This document shows positions 1-7,140 of a stretch of 29,478 nt of DNA, one piece after another. Each line of letters starts with the position of its first letter. Position 1 is the stretch's first letter. Source of the stretch: Eisenbergiella sp900555195 (GTDB lineage Bacteria > Bacillota > Clostridia > Lachnospirales > Lachnospiraceae); NCBI GenBank assembly GCA_902492555.1, contig CABUMH010000045.1:1-29478 (forward strand), in the 5' to 3' direction. Position numbers and translations under genes: made by a program. The notes beneath the pieces were generated by a model that saw only the letters and a program-made list of their open reading frames with translations, made no database searches and was not told where the DNA came from.

Positions 1-421
1 CCCCGTAAGAAGAAGGCCCTGTTTGCAGGAGCCCGGGGCGGGCAGGGAATGCGGGGCCGCAGAATTCCGGCTGTGCCGCTCAGTTTTTTATCTGCGCTCA
101 ATGCTCAAGAAGAACGTTGCGCCGCCCTGCGGCCTGCTTTATAATAGAAGCAGCTGTTTGGTCAAGTCCGAACGGATACGGCATTCTGCCATTCCGGTCG
201 CTTCGCACTTGTGCGGATGCCTGCGGCCGATTCGTTTTCGCCCGGTTCGGGCGGTAAATGCGTGACAGGCGCATTTCCGTCAGGGGCACATCCTCCTTCG
301 GCGTTCGCGGCGGAATGGAATAAGGGCGATGCCGCCGCCCGCTGGATGCAGGAGCGTGGGGGATGTTTAGCGGGCTTGGCCTATGGACAGGATAGAAGAG
401 ACAGGAGATTCGGATGAGGAG
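1..421. other. Non-coding stretch upstream of the hairpin repeats
   Basis: No convincing gene is seen here. The short open frames on both strands have no recognisable domain, no good ribosome site and overlap one another. The stretch holds a promoter-like motif (annotated separately) and several GC-rich self-complementary runs, for example CGCAC-TT-GTGCG near 205-216. These could fold in a transcript starting near 152. I do not recognise a T-box, riboswitch or tRNA. Confidence 0.5.
117..145 (+). promoter_or_regulatory. Candidate sigma-A promoter upstream of ispF
   Basis: TTGCGC at 117-122 and TATAAT at 140-145 are separated by 17 bp. A transcript starting near 152 would carry about 400 nt of leader, including the tandem hairpin repeats, before ispF. 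The -10 is perfect and the -35 matches at three to four positions. No other promoter this good is seen before ispF. Confidence 0.5.
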
Positions 422-557
422 AAAAGTGAAAGAAAAGCGCTTTCACTTTCCTTGATTTTGTATGCGCGCCAAGGCACGCAGACGGGAGCAAAAGTGAAAG
501 AAAAGCGCTTTCACTTTCCTTGATTTTGTACGCGCGCCAAAGCGCGCAGATAGGAGC
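422..557 (+). repeat. Tandem pair of 68-bp hairpin repeats
   Basis: Two head-to-tail copies, 422-489 and 490-557, differ at about five positions. Each starts with a 10-bp perfect stem (AAAGTGAAAG / CTTTCACTTT around a 7-nt loop), then an AT-rich spacer, then a second GC hairpin. In copy two this is GCGCGC-CAAA-GCGCGC. Four of the five differences fall in the second hairpin and its flank. The last bases of copy two (AGGAG, 552-556) form the ribosome site of ispF. A related sequence lies at 7078-7140 before the Wadjet genes, so this is an interspersed family rather than a one-off duplication. Confidence 0.85.
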
Positions 558-561
558 GAGT

Positions 562-1107
562 ATGAGAATTGGAATGGGATATGACGTACATCGTCTGGTA
601 GATGACAGGAAGCTGATTATTGGAGGCGTGGAGATTCCCTATGAGAAGGGGCTTTTGGGCCATTCGGATGCGGATGTGCTGCTCCACGCCATCATGGACG
701 CGCTGCTGGGGGCCGCTGCGCTGGGAGACATCGGAAAACATTTTCCGGATACGGATCCGGCTTATAAGGGCGCGGACAGCCTGGCGCTTCTTAAGAAGGT
801 GGGAGAACTGCTGGAGGAAAACAGTTTTTTGATAGAAAATATCGATGCCACCATCATCGCCCAGGAACCGAAAATGCGTCCTCATATCGATACGATGCGG
901 GAGAACATTGCCCTGGCGCTTCAGATCGAGATCGGCCAGGTGAATGTGAAGGCAACGACAGAAGAAGGGTTGGGATTCACCGGCAGAAAGGAAGGGATCG
1001 CCGCCCAGGCCATCTGCCTTCTGAATACGCCCTTTGGGCTGTACAGCGAGGATGTGGGTTCAAACGGCACGCAGGGTTGCGGCGGATGCAAAGGCTGCGG
1101 TGCATGA
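562..1107 (+). CDS. ispF: 2-C-methyl-D-erythritol 2,4-cyclodiphosphate synthase
   Basis: This cytoplasmic enzyme of the non-mevalonate isoprenoid pathway converts CDP-methylerythritol 2-phosphate to the 2,4-cyclodiphosphate with release of CMP. The N-terminal GYDVHRL motif supplies the metal-binding Asp and His. GHSDADVLLHAIMDALLGA supplies the third metal ligand, and GDIGKHFPDTD and the TTEEGLGFTGR segment are also diagnostic. The ATG at 562 is chosen over an upstream TTG at 520 because AGGAG sits 5 bp before it and the family starts at this point. The product is 181 residues, longer than the usual roughly 157-160. The excess is a C-terminal tail rich in Gly and Cys (CGGCKGC) after the normal end of the fold. 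No other isoprenoid gene is adjacent; what follows is mobile-element debris. Confidence 0.95.
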   Translation: MRIGMGYDVHRLVDDRKLIIGGVEIPYEKGLLGHSDADVLLHAIMDALLGAAALGDIGKHFPDTDPAYKGADSLALLKKVGELLEENSFLIENIDATIIAQEPKMRPHIDTMRENIALALQIEIGQVNVKATTEEGLGFTGRKEGIAAQAICLLNTPFGLYSEDVGSNGTQGCGGCKGCGA

Positions 1108-1155
1108 GGCGATAGGAACCCATGCCGGCTGGCTGGACAGCATAGGGGGGTCAGC

Positions 1156-1333
1156 ATGGTATTAGGTTTATTAGGTGTGGCCGTACTTAATTACTTACTC
1201 CCCGCAAAATGGAATCATTCTGTTGGTGATGGCGTTTTTGGTCAGCCCCTATGGGCTGCCTCTGGCAGTCATCTGTCTGTTGGGAAAGGTGCGGAATTTG
1301 AAGTTTGCAATTCAAGATGCGGTGTATGGATAA
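1156..1333 (+). pseudogene. Frameshifted fragment of a CD1845-family integrative-element membrane protein
   Basis: Reading from the ATG at 1156 gives a hydrophobic start (VLGLLGVAVL). The frame then loses sense near 1190. Shifting by one base restores a coherent hydrophobic segment, ITYSPQNGIILLVMAFLV, followed by SPYGLPLAV and FAIQDAVYG, and a stop at 1331-1333. This matches, as I recall the family, the C-terminal half of the small CD1845-type membrane protein carried by conjugative elements of Clostridia. The N-terminal half is missing and one base appears to have been gained near 1190. The gene is dead, and I read it as the scar of a lost integrative element to the right of ispF. Family assignment is from memory; the frameshift is directly visible. 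Confidence 0.65.
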
Positions 1334-1360
1334 GCGAAAACAAAATCAAAAGCAACGGCT

Positions 1361-1398
1361 GCCGGGGAAGGTATTGTTCCCCGGCAATTTATTGTTTT
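1361..1398 (+). terminator. Intrinsic terminator after the element remnant
   Basis: A 9-bp perfect stem, GCCGGGGAA (1361-1369) and TTCCCCGGC (1377-1385), surrounds a 7-nt loop and is followed by a T-rich run to 1398. It would end transcripts from ispF and insulate the toxin-antitoxin pair downstream. Confidence 0.8.
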
Positions 1399-1417
1399 CC
1401 CTCCGTTCTGGCCTGAC

Positions 1418-1452
1418 TTTACTTTCAGACTAATATTGTTTATAATATTAGT
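1418..1452 (+). promoter_or_regulatory. Promoter with overlapping palindromic operator for abiEi-abiEii
   Basis: TTTACT (1418-1423) and a perfect TATAAT (1441-1446) are 17 bp apart. A 9-bp inverted repeat, ACTAATATT (1429-1437) and AATATTAGT (1444-1452), covers the spacer and the -10. AbiEi-type antitoxins are known to repress their own operon by binding inverted repeats at the promoter, so this is the expected autoregulatory site. Confidence 0.75.
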
Positions 1453-1470
1453 GCGAAAGGAAGTGAGATC

Positions 1471-2064
1471 ATGAGCCAATTTGAACAGCTGGACCATCTG
1501 TTGAAAACCCAGGATGGTATGCTCCGCACCGATCAGGCGGTGTCAGCCGGAATTTCAAAACCTGTTTTTTATAATTATGTGAGGTCAAGGGATTTGGAGC
1601 GCGTGGCGCATGGAATGTATCTCTCCAAAGATACCTGGGTGGATGCGATGTACCTGCTGCACCTCCGTTTTTCTCAGGTTGTCTTTTCCCATGATACGGC
1701 GTTGTTCTTCCATGACCTGACAGACCGGGAATCCCTGCAATATATGGTCACGGTCAAAACCGGCTATAATCCGACCAAGCTGAAGGAGGAAGGCGTACAG
1801 GTCTTTACGATCAAAGCGGAGTTGCATGAGGTTGGCTTGATTACGAGGCAGACGCCTTTCGGCCATGATGTGCCGGTCTACGATATGGAGCGGACGATCT
1901 GTGACCTGCTTCGTAGCCGGAACCACATTGAGATGCAGACCTTCCAGGGCGCTTTGAAAGCATATGCCAGACGGAAGGATAAGGACCTTCGGACGCTGAT
2001 GCGCTATGCAAAGTTGTTCCGGGTCGAAAAAATTTTACGGCAGTATTTGGAGATACTCTTATGA
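1471..2064 (+). CDS. abiEi: AbiEi-type antitoxin (type IV toxin-antitoxin, transcriptional autorepressor)
   Basis: A 197-residue protein with an N-terminal winged helix-turn-helix (about residues 1-60, including GMLRTDQAVSAGISKPVFYN and LERVAHGMY). The C-terminal domain carries the family-typical FSHDTALFFHDLTDR and YDMERTICDLLR stretches. In this family the antitoxin does not bind the toxin but counteracts its effect and represses the operon. The ATG at 1471 has a good AGGAAG-type ribosome site about 8 bp upstream. Its end overlaps the toxin start by 4 bp (ATGA), implying translational coupling. Length and motifs look complete, so the pair is probably functional, unlike its decayed neighbours. 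Confidence 0.88.
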   Translation: MSQFEQLDHLLKTQDGMLRTDQAVSAGISKPVFYNYVRSRDLERVAHGMYLSKDTWVDAMYLLHLRFSQVVFSHDTALFFHDLTDRESLQYMVTVKTGYNPTKLKEEGVQVFTIKAELHEVGLITRQTPFGHDVPVYDMERTICDLLRSRNHIEMQTFQGALKAYARRKDKDLRTLMRYAKLFRVEKILRQYLEILL

Positions 2065-2909
2065 TAAAAACGGCAAGGCAGTTAAAAGATTTGATCCGCA
2101 ACCTGTCCAGAAAAAACGCTGCAGACGCGCAGATTCTGATGAGAAACTACATGATGGAGCGATTCCTGGAGCGTATCTCCCTCTCGGCGTATAGGGACAA
2201 ATTTATCCTCAAAGGAGGGATGTTAGTGGCCGCGATGGTGGGTCTGGACACCCGCTCTACAATGGATCTGGACGCGACCATCAAGGGAGCTAACGTCAAC
2301 GTGGAGGACGTGGAAAATATGATGGCTGAGATCATTGCTGTTCCCATTGATGACAGCGTTGCCTTCCAGGTGAAAAGCATCTCGGAAATCATGGATGAGG
2401 CGGAGTATCCCAGCATCCGGGTGACGATGACAACTGTCTTTGACGGGGTGTGTACTCCGCTGAAAATTGATATTTCCACCGGCGATGCCATTACCCCAAA
2501 AGAGGTACGGTACAGTTTTAAGTTCATGCTGGAAGATCGGTCGATTGATGTGTGGGCCTACAACCTGGAAACCGTGCTGGCGGAGAAGCTGGAAACCATC
2601 ATCACCCGGACTACGACCAACACTCGTATGCGGGATTTTTACGACATTGCCATTCTGCAACAGCTCTATGGGGATACGCTGAATCCACAGACCCTCCACG
2701 ATGCGTTGCTGGCCACGGCTCACAAGCGCGGCACGGAACGCTACCTTGCAGAAGCCGCTCAAGTCTTTGACGAAGTGGAAAACAGCCCGGTCATGCAGAG
2801 CTTATGGGCAGCCTACCAAAAGAAATTTTCCTATGCGTCGGATTTGAGCTGGGATACCATTATGGCTGCGGTTCGCAAGCTGTATGCCAGTTGTGAGGGT
2901 AAGGCATGA
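2061..2909 (+). CDS. abiEii: AbiEii/AbiGii-family nucleotidyltransferase toxin
   Basis: A 282-residue protein of the nucleotidyltransferase-like toxin family. AbiEii-type toxins use NTP and are bacteriostatic; relatives modify tRNA. Visible motifs are FILKGGMLV (the GG of the nucleotide-binding loop), then RSTMDLDAT, the acidic DxD-type catalytic pair, and further on LKIDIST and LAEKLETI, all typical of this family. The start overlaps the antitoxin stop, as in characterised AbiE operons. I see no truncation or frameshift. AbiE pairs act in abortive infection and in stabilising mobile elements. Here the pair lies between an integrative-element scar and a broken AlbA_2 gene, so it may be the surviving cargo of a decayed element. 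Confidence 0.88.
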   Translation: MIKTARQLKDLIRNLSRKNAADAQILMRNYMMERFLERISLSAYRDKFILKGGMLVAAMVGLDTRSTMDLDATIKGANVNVEDVENMMAEIIAVPIDDSVAFQVKSISEIMDEAEYPSIRVTMTTVFDGVCTPLKIDISTGDAITPKEVRYSFKFMLEDRSIDVWAYNLETVLAEKLETIITRTTTNTRMRDFYDIAILQQLYGDTLNPQTLHDALLATAHKRGTERYLAEAAQVFDEVENSPVMQSLWAAYQKKFSYASDLSWDTIMAAVRKLYASCEGKA

Positions 2910-3002
2910 AAAAGCATGGACATTGCTGCAAAGTCTGTGTTGCCTTTCCGGAGGGAGGCTGAACTGATACTTCAAAACTGCAAAGAAAATTACTTTATCG
3001 AC

Positions 3003-3032
3003 TTGCCCCCCTTTCTGTGATATGATTATGAT
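3003..3032 (+). promoter_or_regulatory. Candidate promoter before the first leader copy
   Basis: TTGCCC (3003-3008) and TATGAT (3027-3032) are 18 bp apart; a second TATGAT precedes at 3021. It lies just upstream of the first 36-bp repeat, which is a copy of the leader and start codon of the GTPase gene at 4283. It may be the original promoter of that GTPase gene, now separated from it by about 1.2 kb. Confidence 0.45.
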
Positions 3033-3043
3033 TGTATAACCCT

Positions 3044-3079
3044 AGAACAGAGAGGGGCATTTTCATGGAAAATACGTCT
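3044..3079 (+). repeat. 36-bp direct repeat, left copy (leader and start of the GTPase gene)
   Basis: This copy is identical to 4262-4297 except for one C/T change. It contains the ribosome site (GAGAGGGG), the ATG at 3065 and the codons for MENTS. Here the reading frame stops after 11 codons (TGA at 3098-3100), so this is a dead copy of the GTPase gene start. Identity ends sharply at 3079. Confidence 0.9.
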
Positions 3080-3100
3080 AAAAAACGGACGGAGATGTGA

Positions 3101-4237
3101 TTGAGTAATTATTTATGGAGTGAAATGAAATCTATGAATTTTAATATGTCCCAGTTTGATTCGTATCGAGAGGATAATCGGCGGGAAGTCAAAAAGGCGA
3201 AAGGTGGTCTCCCGGTTTCCTTGTGGGAGACATATTCTGCTTTTGCAAATTGCTATGGTGGAGTTATCATTCTTGGTGTGAAAGAAAATAAAGACGGAAG
3301 CTGGTATATGACCGGGCTGGAAAATGCATTTAAACTGCGAAAAGATTTCTGGGATACAATCAACAATAAAAATAAGGTTTCGGTAAATCTTCTGACAGAC
3401 AGTGCCGTTGAACTATATGAGGAAAATGGTAATGTAATAATGGTTATTCATGTTCCGAAGGCAAAACGCGAACAGAAGCCGGTATATATAAATGGAGACA
3501 TGTTTAGCGGAACCTTTCGTAGAAACTGGGAGGGGGGATTATCACTGTGACCGCAACGAAGTGCTTGCAATGCTCCGTGATCAGCCGGAAGAAACCGCGG
3601 ATATGAAGGTTTTGCAGGATATGTCTCTTGAAGCGCTTAATTCAGAGACTGTACATGCCTACCGCAACCGGCATATGGCGTATAGAACGGAACATGTATG
3701 GGAGAGGCTGAGTGATGAAGCTTATATACCGAGAGGGGTTGTGATCCGGAAAGATGCAGAATCTATTGTAATGGAGAATCCTGGGAGCATCCGGACCGGA
3801 AAATCACAGATGCTCAAAGGAGGAATTTCCGATCCCAGAAATAAAGCATTGATGAAGATGTTTAATTTGATAGGTATTGGTGAAAGAGCCGGCAGCGGGG
3901 TGCCGGACATATACAGTGTATGGGAACAGCATGGATGGAAACAGCCGGAGGTCATAGAAGAGTATGGGCCTGACAGAACCGTTTTGAAATTATTGTTTGC
4001 AAAAAATGCGGATAAAAAAGCGCTGATAAAAAAGAACCTACAAATAAAACCAGACAACAACTGGAAAAAATAATAGAGTGTATGGATCCGGACAGAGAAT
4101 ACAGAATAGGTGAGATGGCGGAATTTCTTGGGGTTAAAGAAACAAGAGCGCGTGAATTGATGAGAGAACTGATACGGCTTGACAAAATAGAGGCGACGGG
4201 AAAAAATAAAGGCCGCAGATACAGAAAAACAATATGA
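3101..4237 (+). pseudogene. Broken AlbA_2 (Schlafen-type) putative ATP-binding protein with C-terminal winged helix
   Basis: The 5' part, from a TTG at 3101 or an ATG at 3125, encodes an AlbA_2-type domain (VKKAKGGLPVSLWETYSAFA, GGVIILGVKE, FSGTFRRN). An extra G in the run at 3533-3538 shifts the frame; the sense continues as DYHCDRNEVLAML in the next frame. Around 3710-3730 the text jumps from WERLSDEAY straight to IPRGVVIRKD. By my recollection of the family this omits roughly 100 residues of the central and ATPase region, so an internal in-frame deletion is likely. Near 4020 the frame shifts again. Beyond it, a good winged-helix segment (IGEMAEFLGVKETRARELMR) runs to a TGA at 4235-4237. 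Base composition is more AT-rich than the flanking GTPase and Wadjet genes, which suggests acquisition. Confidence 0.8.
4179..4208 (+). promoter_or_regulatory. Possible weak promoter inside the pseudogene, before the GTPase gene
   Basis: A perfect TTGACA (4179-4184) lies in the last codons of the broken AlbA_2 gene, but the -10 position 17-18 bp on is only an A-rich run ending in T (4202-4208). It could partly replace the promoter separated by the insertion. Weak evidence. Confidence 0.25.
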
Positions 4238-4261
4238 CAAGCGGAGTGTAATAAAAAGGAA

Positions 4262-4297
4262 AGAACAGAGAGGGGTATTTTCATGGAAAATACGTCT
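4262..4297 (+). repeat. 36-bp direct repeat, right copy (functional leader of the GTPase gene)
   Basis: This is the partner of 3044-3079 with a single mismatch at 4277. It holds the ribosome site and first five codons of the intact GTPase gene (ATG at 4283). The sequence just upstream (4238-4261) does not match that upstream of the left copy, so no promoter was duplicated with it. Confidence 0.9.
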
Positions 4298-7078
4298 GAA
4301 AATAGAAAAACAGAATCGAAACAGCGTCAATCAGATCTTCTCACCCTGGGCATCCTGGCCCATGTGGACGCGGGCAAGACGACCCTTTCGGAAGGGCTTT
4401 TGTATCTGAGCGGGAGTATCCGGAAGCTGGGACGGGTGGATAATCAGGACGCCTTTCTGGATACGGATGCCTTGGAGCGGGCGAGGGGTATCACCATTTT
4501 CTCCAAACAGGCACAGCTTCGCTGGAAGGGGAGGAGGATCACGCTGCTGGATACGCCGGGGCATGTGGATTTTTCCGCTGAGATGGAGCGCACCCTTCAG
4601 GTGCTGGATGCGGCTGTGCTGGTCATCAGCGGTGCGGACGGCGTGCAGGGGCATACACGGACGCTGTGGTATCTGCTGAAACGCTATGGGATTCCCACAT
4701 TTGTGTTTATCAATAAGATGGACCAGAACGGAACGGACAAGGATGCGCTGCTTAGGGAACTGAAGGGCGAACTGGATGAAGGCTGTGTGGATTTTTCCGG
4801 GGAAAGGGACAGCGCGTTTTATGAGGAAATCGCTGTGTGCGGCGAGGAAGCGCTGGAAGCATTTCTGGAAAAAGGGACGCTGGAGCGCGGACAGTTGGCG
4901 GAATTGGTTGCCCGCAGGAAGCTGTTTCCCTGCTATTTTGGTTCCGCGCTGAGGCTTACGGGCGTGGACGCGCTGCTGGATGGGCTGGATGAGCTGGCGC
5001 CCAGAAAGACCTGGCCGGAGGAGTTCGGAGCCAGGGTATTTAAGATCGCCAGGGATGCGCAGGGCAACCGGCTTACATATATGAAAATAACCGGCGGGCG
5101 TCTGAAGGTGAAGGACACGCTGCGGGGAGGGGACGGAGCCTGGGAAGAGAAGGTCAACCAGCTGCGTTCCTATTCCGGAGAGAAATATGAACTGCTCATG
5201 GAAGCGGAGGCTGGGCAGATCTGTGCGGCTACGGGGCTTACGCAGACCTATCCGGGAGAGGGGTTTGGGGCGGAAGCCTCTGCGAAGGCGCCTCTGCTGC
5301 AGCCGGTTTTAAATTATCGGATCCAGCTGCCGCCGGAATGCGAGATTCCGGTATTTCTGCCCAAGCTGCGCCAGCTGGAGGAGGAAGAGCCGCAACTGCA
5401 CATCGTCTGGAACGAAAGCCTGCAGGAGATCCATGCCCAGGTAATGGGTGAAGTGCAGACGGAGATTTTAAGAAGCCTGATTCAGGAGCGTTTCGGCGTG
5501 ACCGTTCAGTTTGGAACGGGGAATATCGTGTATAAAGAGACCATCGCCAATGCAGTGGAAGGGGTGGGACATTTTGAGCCCCTTCGTCATTATGCGGAAG
5601 TACATCTGCTGATGGAGCCGGGAGAAGCCGGGAGCGGGCTGGCCATCACTTCTGACTGCAGTGAAGATCAGCTGGATCGGAACTGGCAGAGGCTGATTTT
5701 GACGCATCTGCAGGAAAAGGAGCATCGCGGCGTACTGATCGGCGCGGCGATTACGGACATGAAAATCACGCTGATTGCGGGGCGCGCCCATCTGAAGCAT
5801 ACGGAGGGCGGAGATTTCAGAGAAGCCACTTACCGGGCTGTGCGGCAGGGGCTGATGCAGGCGGACTGTGTACTTCTGGAACCATGGTATGACTTCCGGC
5901 TGGAGATCCCGGGGAACATGGTGGGCAGGGCTATGACGGATATCGAGCGGATGCACGGAACCTTCCAGCCTCCGGAACTGTTCGGGGAGAGGGCAGTGCT
6001 TTCCGGCCATGCCCCTGTGGCGACCATGCGGGACTATCAGAAAGAGGTGATCGCCTATTCCAGGGGAAACGGCAGGCTCCATGTTACGCTGAGGGGATAT
6101 GAACCCTGCCACAACACGGAAGAAGTGATGGAGCAAAGCGGCTATGATCCGCTGCGGGATACGGAGAATCCTGCGGATTCCGTTTTCTGCTCCCATGGCT
6201 CCGGATTCGTGGTGCCCTGGGATCGGGTGCCGGATTATATGCATCTTCCGGCGCGCATGATCGCTGCAGATGGTGCGGAAGAAAAAGAGGAAGACAGCGC
6301 GGAAGCGGCCGTGCGGACTATTTCCCGCAGGGAGCACGGCAGGAGGGAGGAGCGCTGGCTTGGAACGGATGAGATCGATGCGATCCTGGAGCGGACGGTT
6401 TCGGCGAATAAAAGGGACAAAAGTGCGCCGCGAAAAGACGGATGGAACCGACGCTACGGAAGAACTTCTGACTCTTCCGGCGCGGCGGGCACTGGAAGCT
6501 CTTTTGCAGCGGCGGGCGTTGGAAGCGCAGCTGCAAAGGGAAGAAAAAATCCCGTCAAGAGGGACAGGTATCTTCTGGTGGATGGATATAATATCATTTT
6601 TGCCTGGGAGGACTTAAGAAGCCTGGCGGATGTGAACATCGACGGCGCAAGGGGAAGGCTGCTTGATATCCTGTGCGATTATCAGGCCCTGGCGGGCTGT
6701 GAGGTGATCGCGGTGTTCGATGCCTACCGGGTGGCCGGCCATCAGACGGAGACCTTCGATTATCATAATATTCATGTGGTCTACACGAAAGAGGCGGAGA
6801 CCGCGGATCAATATATCGAGAAATTCACGCATGAGAATGGGGTAAAATACGACATCACCGTCGCCACTTCAGACGGCCTGGAACAGATCATCATTCGGGG
6901 AGCGGGCAGCAGACTGCTGTCCGCCCTGGATCTGAAGGAGGAGATCCGCGCGGCCAAGAACCGGCTGCGGGAAGAGTATTTGGAAAAACAAAAAACTGGC
7001 CGCAACTATCTGCCGGATCTGCTGCCGGATGAGGCGCGCAGGCAGCTGGAAGGGCTGGGAGGGGATGGGCAGGTGTGA
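4283..7078 (+). CDS. Ribosomal-protection-like translation GTPase fused to a YacP/Rae1-like NYN nuclease
   Basis: A 931-residue, two-part protein. Residues about 19-690 match the EF-G-like ribosomal protection family: G1 AHVDAGKTT (26-34), G2 RGITI (68-72), G3 DTPGHVDF (90-97), G4 NKMD (144-147), then domains II-V. The domain IV loop that reads SPVSTPADF in Tet(M)/Tet(O) is different here (AHLKHTEGGDF), which argues against classical tetracycline release. After a Ser/Gly/Ala-rich linker (about 700-760) comes a YacP-type NYN domain with acidic residues at D767 (LLVDGYNII), D813 (VFDAYR), D857 and D864. B. subtilis YacP (Rae1) is a ribosome A-site endoribonuclease. The fusion therefore suggests a factor that docks in the A site and cuts mRNA or another RNA there; that role is inference. 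The N-terminal codons lie in the duplicated leader. Confidence 0.85.
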   Translation: MENTSENRKTESKQRQSDLLTLGILAHVDAGKTTLSEGLLYLSGSIRKLGRVDNQDAFLDTDALERARGITIFSKQAQLRWKGRRITLLDTPGHVDFSAEMERTLQVLDAAVLVISGADGVQGHTRTLWYLLKRYGIPTFVFINKMDQNGTDKDALLRELKGELDEGCVDFSGERDSAFYEEIAVCGEEALEAFLEKGTLERGQLAELVARRKLFPCYFGSALRLTGVDALLDGLDELAPRKTWPEEFGARVFKIARDAQGNRLTYMKITGGRLKVKDTLRGGDGAWEEKVNQLRSYSGEKYELLMEAEAGQICAATGLTQTYPGEGFGAEASAKAPLLQPVLNYRIQLPPECEIPVFLPKLRQLEEEEPQLHIVWNESLQEIHAQVMGEVQTEILRSLIQERFGVTVQFGTGNIVYKETIANAVEGVGHFEPLRHYAEVHLLMEPGEAGSGLAITSDCSEDQLDRNWQRLILTHLQEKEHRGVLIGAAITDMKITLIAGRAHLKHTEGGDFREATYRAVRQGLMQADCVLLEPWYDFRLEIPGNMVGRAMTDIERMHGTFQPPELFGERAVLSGHAPVATMRDYQKEVIAYSRGNGRLHVTLRGYEPCHNTEEVMEQSGYDPLRDTENPADSVFCSHGSGFVVPWDRVPDYMHLPARMIAADGAEEKEEDSAEAAVRTISRREHGRREERWLGTDEIDAILERTVSANKRDKSAPRKDGWNRRYGRTSDSSGAAGTGSSFAAAGVGSAAAKGRKNPVKRDRYLLVDGYNIIFAWEDLRSLADVNIDGARGRLLDILCDYQALAGCEVIAVFDAYRVAGHQTETFDYHNIHVVYTKEAETADQYIEKFTHENGVKYDITVATSDGLEQIIIRGAGSRLLSALDLKEEIRAAKNRLREEYLEKQKTGRNYLPDLLPDEARRQLEGLGGDGQV

Positions 7079-7140
7079 AGGAAAAGGCCCGTTCACGTTT
7101 GCTGATTGCGTACGCGCGACAGCGCGCAGATGGAGAAGGC
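7078..7140 (+). repeat. Diverged third copy of the hairpin repeat
   Basis: The 3' half (from about 7106) resembles the units at 422-557: a TTG-TAC-CGCGCG spacer, a GC hairpin (GCGCG-ACAG-CGCGC) and a terminal GGAG. The first stem is degraded. As before ispF, the element ends in a ribosome-binding-like GGAG (7132-7135) 5 bp before an ATG (7141), here that of a short open frame ahead of jetA. Confidence 0.6.

Noticed and set aside
23..417. Small open frames at the left edge
   Set aside because: Overlapping on both strands, no ribosome sites, no known domain.
422..557. CRISPR-like repetition
   Set aside because: Only two abutting 68-bp units, no spacers, and no cas genes in the window.
1418..1452. 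Transposon terminal inverted repeat
   Set aside because: Only 9 bp arms with a 6-bp centre, placed exactly over a promoter of an autoregulated operon; operator fits better.
4283..7078. Straight tetracycline resistance gene of the tet(M)/tet(W) class
   Set aside because: The domain IV tip motif is replaced and a nuclease domain is fused at the C-terminus; a different function is more likely.
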